Made by a program: the position numbers and the translations under genes | Origin: Oscillospiraceae bacterium | GTDB lineage: Bacteria > Bacillota > Clostridia > Oscillospirales > CAG-382 | Assembly (NCBI GenBank): GCA_015064895.1 | Contig: SVRI01000009.1 | Coordinates: 18,943-82,942 of the forward strand | Direction: 5' to 3' | DNA: 64,000 bases | Notes under the pieces: model-generated | What the model was told of the DNA's origin: nothing | Database searches by the model: none | The model's input: only the letters and a program-made list of their open reading frames with translations | Shown here: piece after piece, positions 36,691 through 45,469 of the stretch | Numbering within the stretch: position 1 is the first letter of the stretch | Layout of the letters: every line of letters starts with the position of its first letter

Positions 36691-37938
36691 ATGCTTATTC
36701 CCGAAAAAAGAATTGCGGATTTTGAAAAACTGGGCTTCGGTCTCTTTATACACTGGGGTCTTTATTCTCAGGTTGGCAAGGGAGAATGGTACTTCTATCA
36801 CGAAGAAGACCTGGAATTTTCCGAATACATGAAGTTAAAGGACACATTTACCGCAGAGGATTTCGACGCAGAAAGAATCGCAAGAGCGGCAAAAGAGGCA
36901 GGCTGTAAGTACATCACCCTTACAACCCGCCACCACGAAGGCTTCTCTCTTTACGATACATGCGGTCTCAACGATTTCGACGCACCCCACTCCCCTGCAA
37001 AGAGAGACTTAATAGGGGAATTTGTCGATGCCTGCAGAAAGTACGACCTTATCCCCTTCTTCTATCACACAACCCTCGACTGGTACAAAGAAGAATACAA
37101 GAACAACTTTGACGAATATCTTGAATACTTACGCAAGAGTGTGGAAATTCTTTGCACAAACTACGGCAAAATCGGCGGTCTCTGGTTCGACGGCAACTGG
37201 GACAAGCCCGATGCCGACTGGAAGCTTGACGAGCTTTACGGCACAATCAGAAAGCACCAGCCCGATGCCATGATTATCAACAACACAGGTCTTTCCGCAA
37301 GAGGCGAACTGGGTCATCCCGAAATCGACGCTGTTACATATGAACAGGGACGTCCCGAACCCCTTGACAGAAGCAAAATGTCAAAGTACATCACAGGCGA
37401 AATGTGCTACACCATGAACGACCACTGGGCAGTAGGCTACAACGACCTTGACTACAAGTCTACCCGCGAGCTTATCGAGTGTCTTTGCGATTGCAGAAAG
37501 GTTGGCGCAAACTTCCTTCTCAACATCGGTCCCTCGGCACAGGGCGGTATTATTCCCATTCAGGAAGAATTCTTAAAGACAATGGGCAGATGGACAGACG
37601 TTTACGGTGAAGCCATCTACAACGGCAAGCCCTACACAATCTGCGACGGTTCAAAAGACTTTATCTTAAAGAACGGCGAAGATGACAAGGTTCTCTACCT
37701 CTTTGCATACGACCTTGGCAGACTCGGAAGCGAAAACGTAGTTCTCAACGGCGGTGGCGGCGGCAAGGACAGGCAGTTCAAACTCCTTGACGGTGCAAAA
37801 GTTAAGGAACTCAAGTGGATGGACAACGGTGAGGTTCTTGAGTTCAAGCAGGACGGAAACAACCTCGAAGTTGCCTGCACAGGCTTCCCCTACGGCTGCA
37901 ATTACTGTGTAAGAGTTGCAAAGGTCTTACTTTCTTGA
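36691..37938 (+). CDS. Alpha-L-fucosidase (GH29)
   Basis: FGLFIHWGLYSQVGKGEWY...ITLTTRHHEGFSLYDT...GGLWFDGNWD...NFLLNIGPSAQGGI. Confidence 0.92.
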   Translation: MLIPEKRIADFEKLGFGLFIHWGLYSQVGKGEWYFYHEEDLEFSEYMKLKDTFTAEDFDAERIARAAKEAGCKYITLTTRHHEGFSLYDTCGLNDFDAPHSPAKRDLIGEFVDACRKYDLIPFFYHTTLDWYKEEYKNNFDEYLEYLRKSVEILCTNYGKIGGLWFDGNWDKPDADWKLDELYGTIRKHQPDAMIINNTGLSARGELGHPEIDAVTYEQGRPEPLDRSKMSKYITGEMCYTMNDHWAVGYNDLDYKSTRELIECLCDCRKVGANFLLNIGPSAQGGIIPIQEEFLKTMGRWTDVYGEAIYNGKPYTICDGSKDFILKNGEDDKVLYLFAYDLGRLGSENVVLNGGGGGKDRQFKLLDGAKVKELKWMDNGEVLEFKQDGNNLEVACTGFPYGCNYCVRVAKVLLS

Positions 37939-38315
37939 AAGAAAGTAAGCAAAGAACTTTAAATATCGGGGTATCTAGGATAAAATTCTTATTATTCTGC
38001 CCGAAATGTTATTCCGTTTGACCGCCATTAAGGCAAGCGGTCAAACTCATTTCCAATCCTTTTTAACAGAAAGTAAGCAAAGCCCTTTTTAATTTCGGGG
38101 CATCTCAGATGAAATTCTGATTTTTCTGCCCGAAGTATTATCCCGTTTGACCGCCTTAAATCCAAGCGGTCAAACTCATTACCAGTCCTTTTTTACAGAA
38201 AGTAAGCAAAGCCCTTTTTAATTTCGGGGCATCTCGGAAAAAATTCTTGTTTTTCTGCCCGAAGTATATTCCGTCTGACCGCCTCAAATCCAAGCGGTCA
38301 GACTCATTTTCAATC
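37928..38315. repeat. Three tandem ~128-bp copies of a multi-hairpin intergenic element
   Basis: Copies begin at 37940, 38068 and 38197 (AGAAAGTAAGCAAAG...). Each contains a TCGGGG...CCCGA inverted repeat and a GTTTGACCGCC...GCGGTCAAAC hairpin. Confidence 0.93.
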
Positions 38316-38335
38316 ATGCAAGGAGCTGTGCACCC

Positions 38336-39859
38336 ATGGCATTTGACCCAAAATCAATGTTCCGTTTTCCAAGGGACAAAGAACCGTATGTATTTGAAAA
38401 TCCGTATGTGGACGAAAACACATTTTTAAAAGCCAAGGCAAGCCCAAAAGCTTTGCCGAAATATGACGAGATCAAAGAACTTCTTCCAAAGCCCGTATGG
38501 GACGGACATGGGGATGCTCTTGACTGTTACTACAGAACATGGCAGATAGCTTTTGCAAATCTGAAAAGTGCCAGTGAAGAAACCCGCTTTGTTTCGGATT
38601 ACATTGACAACGCTTTCTTCAGTTTTTCATTTATGTGGGACTCATGCTTCATGGTTATGTTCGGCAAATACGCAGGACACATTTTTGATTTTCAGAAGAC
38701 ACTCGACAACTTCTATTCCCACCAGCACAAAGACGGATACATAACACGTCAACTGTTTCAGTCCGATGACGGAGCACGTTTTTCAAAAGACGACCCTGCA
38801 TCGACAGGACCCAACATTTTCCCTTGGGCAGAATGGGAATACTACTGCATAACAAAGGACGAAGAAAGACTCGGAAAAGTTTTTCCCGTTCTTCTTGCCT
38901 ATCACAAGTGGCTGCAGTTAAACCGCACCTGGCAAAACGGTCTTTACTGGACGACGGGGCTTGCCAGCGGAATGGACAATCAGCCGAGAGTACCCGAAGG
39001 ATACAGCCCTCTTTGTTCCCACGCATTTATGGCATGGCTTGATGCCTGCTGTCAGCAATATATAAGTGCCGACATTCTCATAAAAATATCCGGTGTTATA
39101 GGCAGAGAAGATGACACAGAGTGGTTAAAAGAAGAGAAAGAATTGCTTGAAAAAGCAATAAACGAAAACATGTGGGATGACAAGGATGCATTTTACTACG
39201 ACATGCTTCGTGACGGAAGTCTGAACTACGTAAAGAGCGTCGGTGCGTACTGGACACTCCTTGCAGGTCTCGTTTCAAATGAAAGAGCAGACAGATTTAT
39301 TTCCCATCTTGACAACGAAAAGGAATTCAAGCGTCCATTCAGAATCCCCACCCTTTCGGCAGACCATCCCGAATATCAGGAATACGGCGACTATTGGCGC
39401 GGTTCTGTCTGGGCACCGACAAATTACATGGTGCTCAAAGGCCTTGACAAGTACGGATACAACAGTCTTGCTTATGACATTGCCTGCAATTACCTTGAAA
39501 ACATAGTTGAGGTTTTCAAAAAAGACGGTACACTTTACGAAAACTATTCACCCGAACACATTGAAAAAGGAAACCATTCACAAGACGAATTTGTAGGCTG
39601 GACAGGTCTTGCGCCCATCAACATAATGTTTGAGTATGTTTTCGGAATAAGACCCGATGCACAAAACAAAAAAATCACATGGCACATTAACAGACTTGAA
39701 AAACACGGCATAGAAAACTATTATTTCTGCGGAAAGTTCATTACGCTTCTATGCGACAGCCGTTCCTCTGCAAATGAAGAGCCAAACATCACGCTCACAA
39801 ATTGCGACGGTATTCAGATTGAACTTATATGGAACGGAAAAAGAAAAACAATATCATAG
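38336..39859 (+). CDS. MGH1-like / GH63-superfamily (alpha/alpha)6 glycoside hydrolase
   Basis: FMWDSCFMVMFGKYAGHIFDFQKTLDNF, ASGMDNQPRVPEG, YGDYWRGSVWAPTNYMVLKGL. Confidence 0.82.
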   Translation: MAFDPKSMFRFPRDKEPYVFENPYVDENTFLKAKASPKALPKYDEIKELLPKPVWDGHGDALDCYYRTWQIAFANLKSASEETRFVSDYIDNAFFSFSFMWDSCFMVMFGKYAGHIFDFQKTLDNFYSHQHKDGYITRQLFQSDDGARFSKDDPASTGPNIFPWAEWEYYCITKDEERLGKVFPVLLAYHKWLQLNRTWQNGLYWTTGLASGMDNQPRVPEGYSPLCSHAFMAWLDACCQQYISADILIKISGVIGREDDTEWLKEEKELLEKAINENMWDDKDAFYYDMLRDGSLNYVKSVGAYWTLLAGLVSNERADRFISHLDNEKEFKRPFRIPTLSADHPEYQEYGDYWRGSVWAPTNYMVLKGLDKYGYNSLAYDIACNYLENIVEVFKKDGTLYENYSPEHIEKGNHSQDEFVGWTGLAPINIMFEYVFGIRPDAQNKKITWHINRLEKHGIENYYFCGKFITLLCDSRSSANEEPNITLTNCDGIQIELIWNGKRKTIS

Positions 39860-39860
39860 A

Positions 39861-39889
39861 AAAAAGCGGCTGAAAAGCCGCTTTTTTTA
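39861..39889. terminator. Bidirectional terminator
   Basis: AAAAAGCGGCTGAAAAGCCGCTTTTTTT. Confidence 0.8.
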
Positions 39890-40513
39890 TTATTTTACCA
39901 GTTCAAAAGCCTTCATCCATGCTCTCTTAATAAGCTCATGGCCTGCTTCTGTAGGATGAACGCCCTCGTTTGTCCAATAGGGTTCGGGGTGTCTTTGGGT
40001 AGCCTTGTCAAACTCGCTCTGAAGGTCTACAAACACACAACCGTGTTTTTCGGCAAGACGTTTTGCGGTTTCTGCTCTCTTTTTTGTTTCGGGTCTGAAA
40101 ACGTCCCATGCCGCCTCTGTAGCACGTCCCTTTGTAACGAATGCACCGAGAAGAATGATTTTAATATTGGGAAGAGCCTCTTTTATTTCCGAAAGAAGCA
40201 TATCATAAATCTTTTCAAACTTTTCCGCATCAACGCCGTTCTGCATTTCAACTTCATGCCAGACATCATTGACACCGATATGTATGCTGAGAACATCCGG
40301 CTTTAAGTTTATAAAATCGGCCTTGATTCTTGCGTAAAGGTCAACAACTCTGTTGCCTGAAATTGCTCGGTTTATAAATTCATATTCTCCGGGATGTTCA
40401 AAATTCAGTTCGCCCGTAATTCTTAAAGGATATCCGTTTCCTTTAAATCCGTCATGGTCTCTGCTTCTTCCGCAGTCTGTAATGGAATCTCCCTGAAATA
40501 AAATTCTTGTCAT
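39890..40513 (-). CDS. SGNH/GDSL hydrolase
   Basis: ILFQGDSITDCGRSRD...SIHIGVNDVWHE...NEGVHPTEAGHELI. Confidence 0.9.
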   Translation of the reverse strand: MTRILFQGDSITDCGRSRDHDGFKGNGYPLRITGELNFEHPGEYEFINRAISGNRVVDLYARIKADFINLKPDVLSIHIGVNDVWHEVEMQNGVDAEKFEKIYDMLLSEIKEALPNIKIILLGAFVTKGRATEAAWDVFRPETKKRAETAKRLAEKHGCVFVDLQSEFDKATQRHPEPYWTNEGVHPTEAGHELIKRAWMKAFELVK

Positions 40514-40527
40514 TGTCTTTTCTCCTT

Positions 40528-41562
40528 TTATATATACAAATCGTGTTTTTCTTCTTGTATACCCAGCGTCCTTGCAACAAGCGAGCCGATTTTATCCGCC
40601 ATTCTCATAAAGCCTATGTCATTGGGGTGACAGCCGTCAAAGGTGCAGGCTGTATAGAATTCGCCCTCAAAAAGAGTTTTGCCGTCGATGAGGTGTACGT
40701 TTTTATCTCCCTGAGCTTTTGCATATTCAAAGTTCTTTGAAATAACATCAAATCTGCGTCTTGCATCATAGGGGTCCTTGAAGCAATCGGGCTTTGACAC
40801 CATAATATAGGGAATATCGGGGTGTTTTTCTCGGATTGTCTTGTACATTTCAAGATGTGTTTCTTCCAGGTACTCATATGTATGTGCATTATGGTCATAG
40901 TCGCACACAAAGCAGGACATATCAAGAGATGCCATATAGTCGCATATCGCCTTTTCGCCCTTGGCACTGCCCGAAAGACCGAGGTTTATATAGTCAAGAC
41001 CGTATTTCTGAGATATAAGCGAGGTATACGCCATACCGGGACGGGAAGCAAGTCCGCCGTTGGTAATTGACGAGCCGTAGAAAACGACAGGCTTAGTATA
41101 TTTATAAGCAATTCCCTTGCCGAGCTCTGCATCCTTTTCAATGCCGAGTTCGACATCTTCTATAAAGGCAAAGCAGGGGAAATTGAGTGTATAATACTGC
41201 CATTTTCTATCCCTCTGAACCATGCCTTCGCCGATTCTTGCAGAAAATTCGCCCTCATGCACACCGTAGAATGTATCTCTGTAGCCTGCGGCAAAGTATT
41301 CCTTTCCCGTCTTTTCATCGACTCTGTAAAGGTCAAAGTTCATATCCCAATGAAGCGTCATCTTTGCACGGACAACAATTATATTGGAGTTTGTCGAAAA
41401 TCTCGCTCTGCCGCCTGCCGAGTATTTTGCGACAATCTTACCAAGGTCTGTCATGCCCTCTGTCACGCTGTCGGGCAGACGCTTATATTCCTCGTCCATG
41501 TTGTATATATCAAAGTTTTCTTTTGTTACCTTGTACCACTTTATGTTGCTGTAGTCTTCCAT
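40528..41562 (-). CDS. SGNH hydrolase with N-terminal jelly-roll-like domain
   Basis: VVFYGSSITNGGLASRPGMAYTSLISQKYGLDYINLGLSGSAKGE...DGCHPNDIGF. Confidence 0.88.
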   Translation of the reverse strand: MEDYSNIKWYKVTKENFDIYNMDEEYKRLPDSVTEGMTDLGKIVAKYSAGGRARFSTNSNIIVVRAKMTLHWDMNFDLYRVDEKTGKEYFAAGYRDTFYGVHEGEFSARIGEGMVQRDRKWQYYTLNFPCFAFIEDVELGIEKDAELGKGIAYKYTKPVVFYGSSITNGGLASRPGMAYTSLISQKYGLDYINLGLSGSAKGEKAICDYMASLDMSCFVCDYDHNAHTYEYLEETHLEMYKTIREKHPDIPYIMVSKPDCFKDPYDARRRFDVISKNFEYAKAQGDKNVHLIDGKTLFEGEFYTACTFDGCHPNDIGFMRMADKIGSLVARTLGIQEEKHDLYI

Positions 41563-41726
41563 TATTTTCTCCTTGTCCGAGGTTAATTTTCACAAGCAAA
41601 TGATATCACATACAAGTCTAAAAGTCAATAAACCCAAATTATTAACTTTGGGTTTTAAGATTATTTTGTTCTGCATAATAAATTAGGTTTATTATTAAAT
41701 TAAGAACTAAGATATTGAGGTATAAT

Positions 41727-42689
41727 ATGAGTATACGTTCGGACAATGCCAGAATCTTGCGGCAGTTGTCTTTATACTTGAATTTAATGGCTGATGCAAT
41801 AGACGGTGAAATGGTTGACTCCATTGCATTCGGATGTGACAAAGAACAGAGAGAGTACGCATATGCAACTCTCCTTGCCACATATTGCGGTTTTGACATA
41901 GTTGACTCTAAAGAGGACAAGGCGTTCTTCCGTGAAAGATTCACAAGAATGTGCCATATGCAAGAAAAAGCCGAGTTTGAAAACGACGAGTACTACAAAA
42001 ACATTAAATTTCCCGACGTTACAAATGAAACATGGGAATTTAAGGTAATGTCCTTCAAGCCCTACGAGGCATTTCTTGCCAACGAATCGATTCTTGACAA
42101 AGACGGAAAGCTGTTCCCGCAAATCGGCTTTTTCGAGGAAGAATTCCCATATCCTGCAGCGCTTCAAGACGGGCGTGAATGGATGACGGTAACACCCCAC
42201 GAAATACGAACCACAAAGCCTGCTGTCAGAAAGAGCTTCGGCAATGTTCTGACCTACGGACTGGGACTCGGATATTTTCCCTATATGGCACATCTTAAAG
42301 ACAGTGTTACATCTGTCACAATCGTTGAAAAAGACGAGAGAGTAATTGAGCTTTTTACAAAGTACATTCTGCCCCAGTTTCCCGATAAAGACAAAATTAA
42401 AGTAATATGTGCCGATGCTTTTGAGTTTGCAGAAAAAGAAACGGCAAAAACCTTTTACGACTTCATCTTTGCCGACACCTGGCATGACCCGTCCGACGGT
42501 GTTGAGATGTATGAAAAGTTTAAAGCATGCGAAAAATACAGTCCCGATTCCGAGTATATGTACTGGATTGAGGACACCCTGAAATACTACATGAGCCTCG
42601 ACAAAAACAGCGAGGAGGACACAAGCCCCGTATTCAAGGAAGGAACTTCCTTTTCAATAAAATTCATTGAAAACCAGGTGATAAAATGA
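41727..42689 (+). CDS. Spermidine-synthase-like / SAM-dependent Rossmann-fold protein
   Basis: VLTYGLGLGYFPYMAHLKDSVTSVTIVEKDERVIELFTKYILPQF..IKVICADAFEFAEK..YDFIFADTWHDPSDG. Confidence 0.6.
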   Translation: MSIRSDNARILRQLSLYLNLMADAIDGEMVDSIAFGCDKEQREYAYATLLATYCGFDIVDSKEDKAFFRERFTRMCHMQEKAEFENDEYYKNIKFPDVTNETWEFKVMSFKPYEAFLANESILDKDGKLFPQIGFFEEEFPYPAALQDGREWMTVTPHEIRTTKPAVRKSFGNVLTYGLGLGYFPYMAHLKDSVTSVTIVEKDERVIELFTKYILPQFPDKDKIKVICADAFEFAEKETAKTFYDFIFADTWHDPSDGVEMYEKFKACEKYSPDSEYMYWIEDTLKYYMSLDKNSEEDTSPVFKEGTSFSIKFIENQVIK

Positions 42690-44086
42690 GTGAACTTAAA
42701 AACAAAATCTATGATTGGATGCTTTCCCACAAGGAGGAGTTTTTATCCGACCTTGAAAGCCTCATTGCAATACCGTCCGTTGAAAGCAGAGCCGTCAACG
42801 GCAAGCCCTACGGCGAAGAATGTGCAAGAGCCCTTGATACAATGCTGGATTTATGTAAAAAACACGGTTTTGATACAAAGAATTTTGACTACCATGCGGG
42901 TACTGCAATATTCAAGGGTAAAAATGATGAAATAAAGCTCGACGTACTTTCTCATCTTGATGTGGTAGCCACAGGAACGGGATGGAACTCGGATCCTTTC
43001 AAGCTGATTGAAAAAGACGGCTTTATATACGGCAGAGGAGTTGCCGACGACAAGGGACCCGCGGTTGCTTCGCTGTATGCCTGCCTTGCACTTAAAGATT
43101 TGGGTCTTTTACCGGAAAACAGTGTAAAGCTAATTTTTGGCTGTGCAGAAGAAACAGGTTCATCCGACCTTAAGCACTATTTCAAGACAGAAAAGAGTGC
43201 CCCCAACACCTTTACACCCGATGCGGACTTTCCTGTATACAACGGTGAAAAAGGAAGATATGTTCCCAATTTCTCGATGACAACTGAATACGAAAGCGGT
43301 GCCAGGGTTACGTCCTTCCAGTGCGGAAATGCACCCAACATTGTGCCTGAAAGAGCAAGATGCACCATTTGCGGTATTGACAAAAAGCTTCTTTCGGAAA
43401 ACATCTCGGCTCTTGAAAAGGAACTGGGTGTAACATACGAGCTTTGCGAAGATGAAATCATATGCTTTGGAAAGAGTGCCCATGCATCAACCCCCGACAA
43501 GGGTATAAACGCTTTAACCGCACTCATAAAGCTTATCGTTTCGCTTCCCCTCTCAGATTGCAAGTCAACACGTGCATTCCATTCTCTTGAGGGTCTTCTT
43601 CCCCACGGCGACACAAACGGCACAAACGCCGGAATATATATGGCTGAGGATGTCAGCGGAGAAATTACCGTCGCCTTCAGCATGCTTCATTTTGACGGAA
43701 GACAAATGCTGGGCGTCTGCGACATGAGGCTTCCATTCTGTGCAACCGAGGAAAACACAAAGGTTGTATTTGAAAAAGCTCTTTCAAACGAAGGCTTTAC
43801 ACTTTCGGGCGACATGACAAAGCCCCACTATGTAGAAAACGACAGCTTCTTTGTAAAGACACTGCTTAGATGCTACGAAGAGGTAACAGGCGAAAAGGGA
43901 CAGACCCATGTAATGGGCGGCGGCACATATGTACACGACATTGACGGCGGTGTTGCATTCGGACCTGTATTTGAAAACATTGACTACAATGTAAATCTTC
44001 ACGGTGCAAACGAATGTATTAAGCTTTCCGACCTGCTTCTTGCGGCAACAATTTATTCCGTGGCAATTCTGGAAGTTACAAAATAA
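42686..44086 (+). CDS. M20 family dipeptidase (PepV-like)
   Basis: LSHLDVVATGTGWNSDPFKLIEKDGFIYGRGVADDKGPAVASLYACLALKDLG...FGCAEETGSSDLKHY; ATG overlaps the previous stop. Confidence 0.9.
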   Translation: MSELKNKIYDWMLSHKEEFLSDLESLIAIPSVESRAVNGKPYGEECARALDTMLDLCKKHGFDTKNFDYHAGTAIFKGKNDEIKLDVLSHLDVVATGTGWNSDPFKLIEKDGFIYGRGVADDKGPAVASLYACLALKDLGLLPENSVKLIFGCAEETGSSDLKHYFKTEKSAPNTFTPDADFPVYNGEKGRYVPNFSMTTEYESGARVTSFQCGNAPNIVPERARCTICGIDKKLLSENISALEKELGVTYELCEDEIICFGKSAHASTPDKGINALTALIKLIVSLPLSDCKSTRAFHSLEGLLPHGDTNGTNAGIYMAEDVSGEITVAFSMLHFDGRQMLGVCDMRLPFCATEENTKVVFEKALSNEGFTLSGDMTKPHYVENDSFFVKTLLRCYEEVTGEKGQTHVMGGGTYVHDIDGGVAFGPVFENIDYNVNLHGANECIKLSDLLLAATIYSVAILEVTK

Positions 44087-44090
44087 TATG

Positions 44091-44120
44091 AAAAATCCCG
44101 AAGCTTTGCTTCGGGATTTT
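44091..44120. terminator. Terminator between convergent genes
   Basis: AAAAATCCCGAAGCTTTGCTTCGGGATTTTG. Confidence 0.8.
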
Positions 44121-44125
44121 GTTCT

Positions 44126-45085
44126 TTAATCGTAATAATCGTAATTGCTAAAGCTGATACCAACTTCACTATAATCGCTATACTCGTTGAGAGAAGCATA
44201 TATGCCGCTGTCACTCCAGGAATATGAGCCGTAGGAACTGTCATAGGTATAATCGTTACCATAGTAAGAAATCAGATTGTCAATCACATTTTCTGCCTGT
44301 GAGTCGGAAATGTCATCTGTGGATACATACATTCTGTAAAGACCGTAATCCGAGAAATAAAGGCTCATGTAATCACAATTTACATAACCGGTTATGTTGT
44401 AATCTTCATCATAGTATTCATCATCCCAGTCACAAATTGTAATACAGTTGTCTTCGATATCGTATTCGCCGTCAATCACATATTCTGCTTCGTCCATGCT
44501 CATACCGAAATAGAAACGACCGTATGCCTTTTCGCCGTAGGAGCTTGCATCGGGTTCGGTATCAGGTACAACCTCAACTTCTGTTTCAGTTTCATCGCCG
44601 CTCACAACAACGTCTTCTGCATTGGGTCCGGAAGCGGGTTCTTCGGTATAGTTGTCAGCCAATTCTTCGAGAAAATCAGCCGCATCATCTTCATCACATT
44701 CATCGCCGTCAATGTCAATCATACCCTTAGCGGTAAGCTCGTCATCTTCAAGCTCCATGAAAAGATAAATGTCGCCGTCTTCCGTCTTGATACGGTATGT
44801 ACATGCTGTAGCATCCTTGGAAACGTCATCTTCTTCGTCAAGATCCTCAGAATCATCCCAGCCTTCTTCGTACTTTACCTTATCGCAGCCGTCATAGCTT
44901 TCGAGAAGCTTGATGAACTCAACATCATCAAAATCTGTCCATACGGCTTCTTCGTAGATATCTTCGTCTTCGTCATCATCCTTCTTACTTCCGGAAGAAG
45001 AACCGCCCTCGCTACAGGATACTGCAACGAAAACCATGCTTGCACTCACCATAAGTGCGAGTAAAAGTCTGAATAATCTTTTCAT
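44126..45085 (-). CDS. Acidic lipoprotein, unknown
   Basis: MKRLFRLLLALMVSASMVFVAVSCSEGGSSSGSKKDDDEDEDIYEE; lipobox and Asp/Glu-rich region. Confidence 0.7.
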   Translation of the reverse strand: MKRLFRLLLALMVSASMVFVAVSCSEGGSSSGSKKDDDEDEDIYEEAVWTDFDDVEFIKLLESYDGCDKVKYEEGWDDSEDLDEEDDVSKDATACTYRIKTEDGDIYLFMELEDDELTAKGMIDIDGDECDEDDAADFLEELADNYTEEPASGPNAEDVVVSGDETETEVEVVPDTEPDASSYGEKAYGRFYFGMSMDEAEYVIDGEYDIEDNCITICDWDDEYYDEDYNITGYVNCDYMSLYFSDYGLYRMYVSTDDISDSQAENVIDNLISYYGNDYTYDSSYGSYSWSDSGIYASLNEYSDYSEVGISFSNYDYYD

Positions 45086-45242
45086 AACCTATTCTCCTTT
45101 AATTAAATATAGGTGCATTATATCACGTTTAGCATAAAAAATCAAGAGGTAATGGCATTTTTTGACAACAATGAGTCAAAATGCCGTTTTAATTCTCAAA
45201 AAAACTCCTTTTTTTGAATTTTCGATTCATTTACAGTTCTAA

Positions 45243-45425
45243 CCCGTCAAAGAAATAAGTCCCGACAGCTTTGCGATTATCCGTCTTGCCGAGTTTTTTC
45301 AAGTAAGTACAGACTACCTTCTTGGATATGCTTGTTCAAACATAAAAAACAAGGAAGATATTATGGCAAAACTTTCAAGAATCGAAAAAGAAATCAACGA
45401 CATAAAAAGGTATATAAAACAGTAA
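45243..45425 (+). pseudogene. C-terminal remnant of an XRE-family HTH regulator
   Basis: Frame between TAA 45240-45242 and TAA 45423-45425 reads PVKEISPDSFAIIRLAEFFQVSTDYLLGYACSNIKNKEDIMAKLSRIEKEINDIKRYIKQ. The N-terminal HTH and any start codon before the internal ATG are missing. Confidence 0.65.
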
Positions 45426-45457
45426 AGACTTCATCCCTCGTGAGATGAAGTCTTTTT
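45425..45457 (+). terminator. Terminator after the XRE remnant
   Basis: AAGACTTCATCCCTCGTGAGATGAAGTCTTTTTTT. Confidence 0.8.
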
Positions 45458-45469
45458 TTGGTTGAATTG

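Noticed and set aside
37940-38315. Possible CRISPR array
   Set aside because: Units are about 128 bp and contiguous with no unique spacers; they are hairpin-bearing tandem repeats, and no cas genes are present.
41784-42485. 233-aa minus-strand ORF
   Set aside because: Antisense to the spermidine-synthase-like gene; Cys/Phe-rich artefact.
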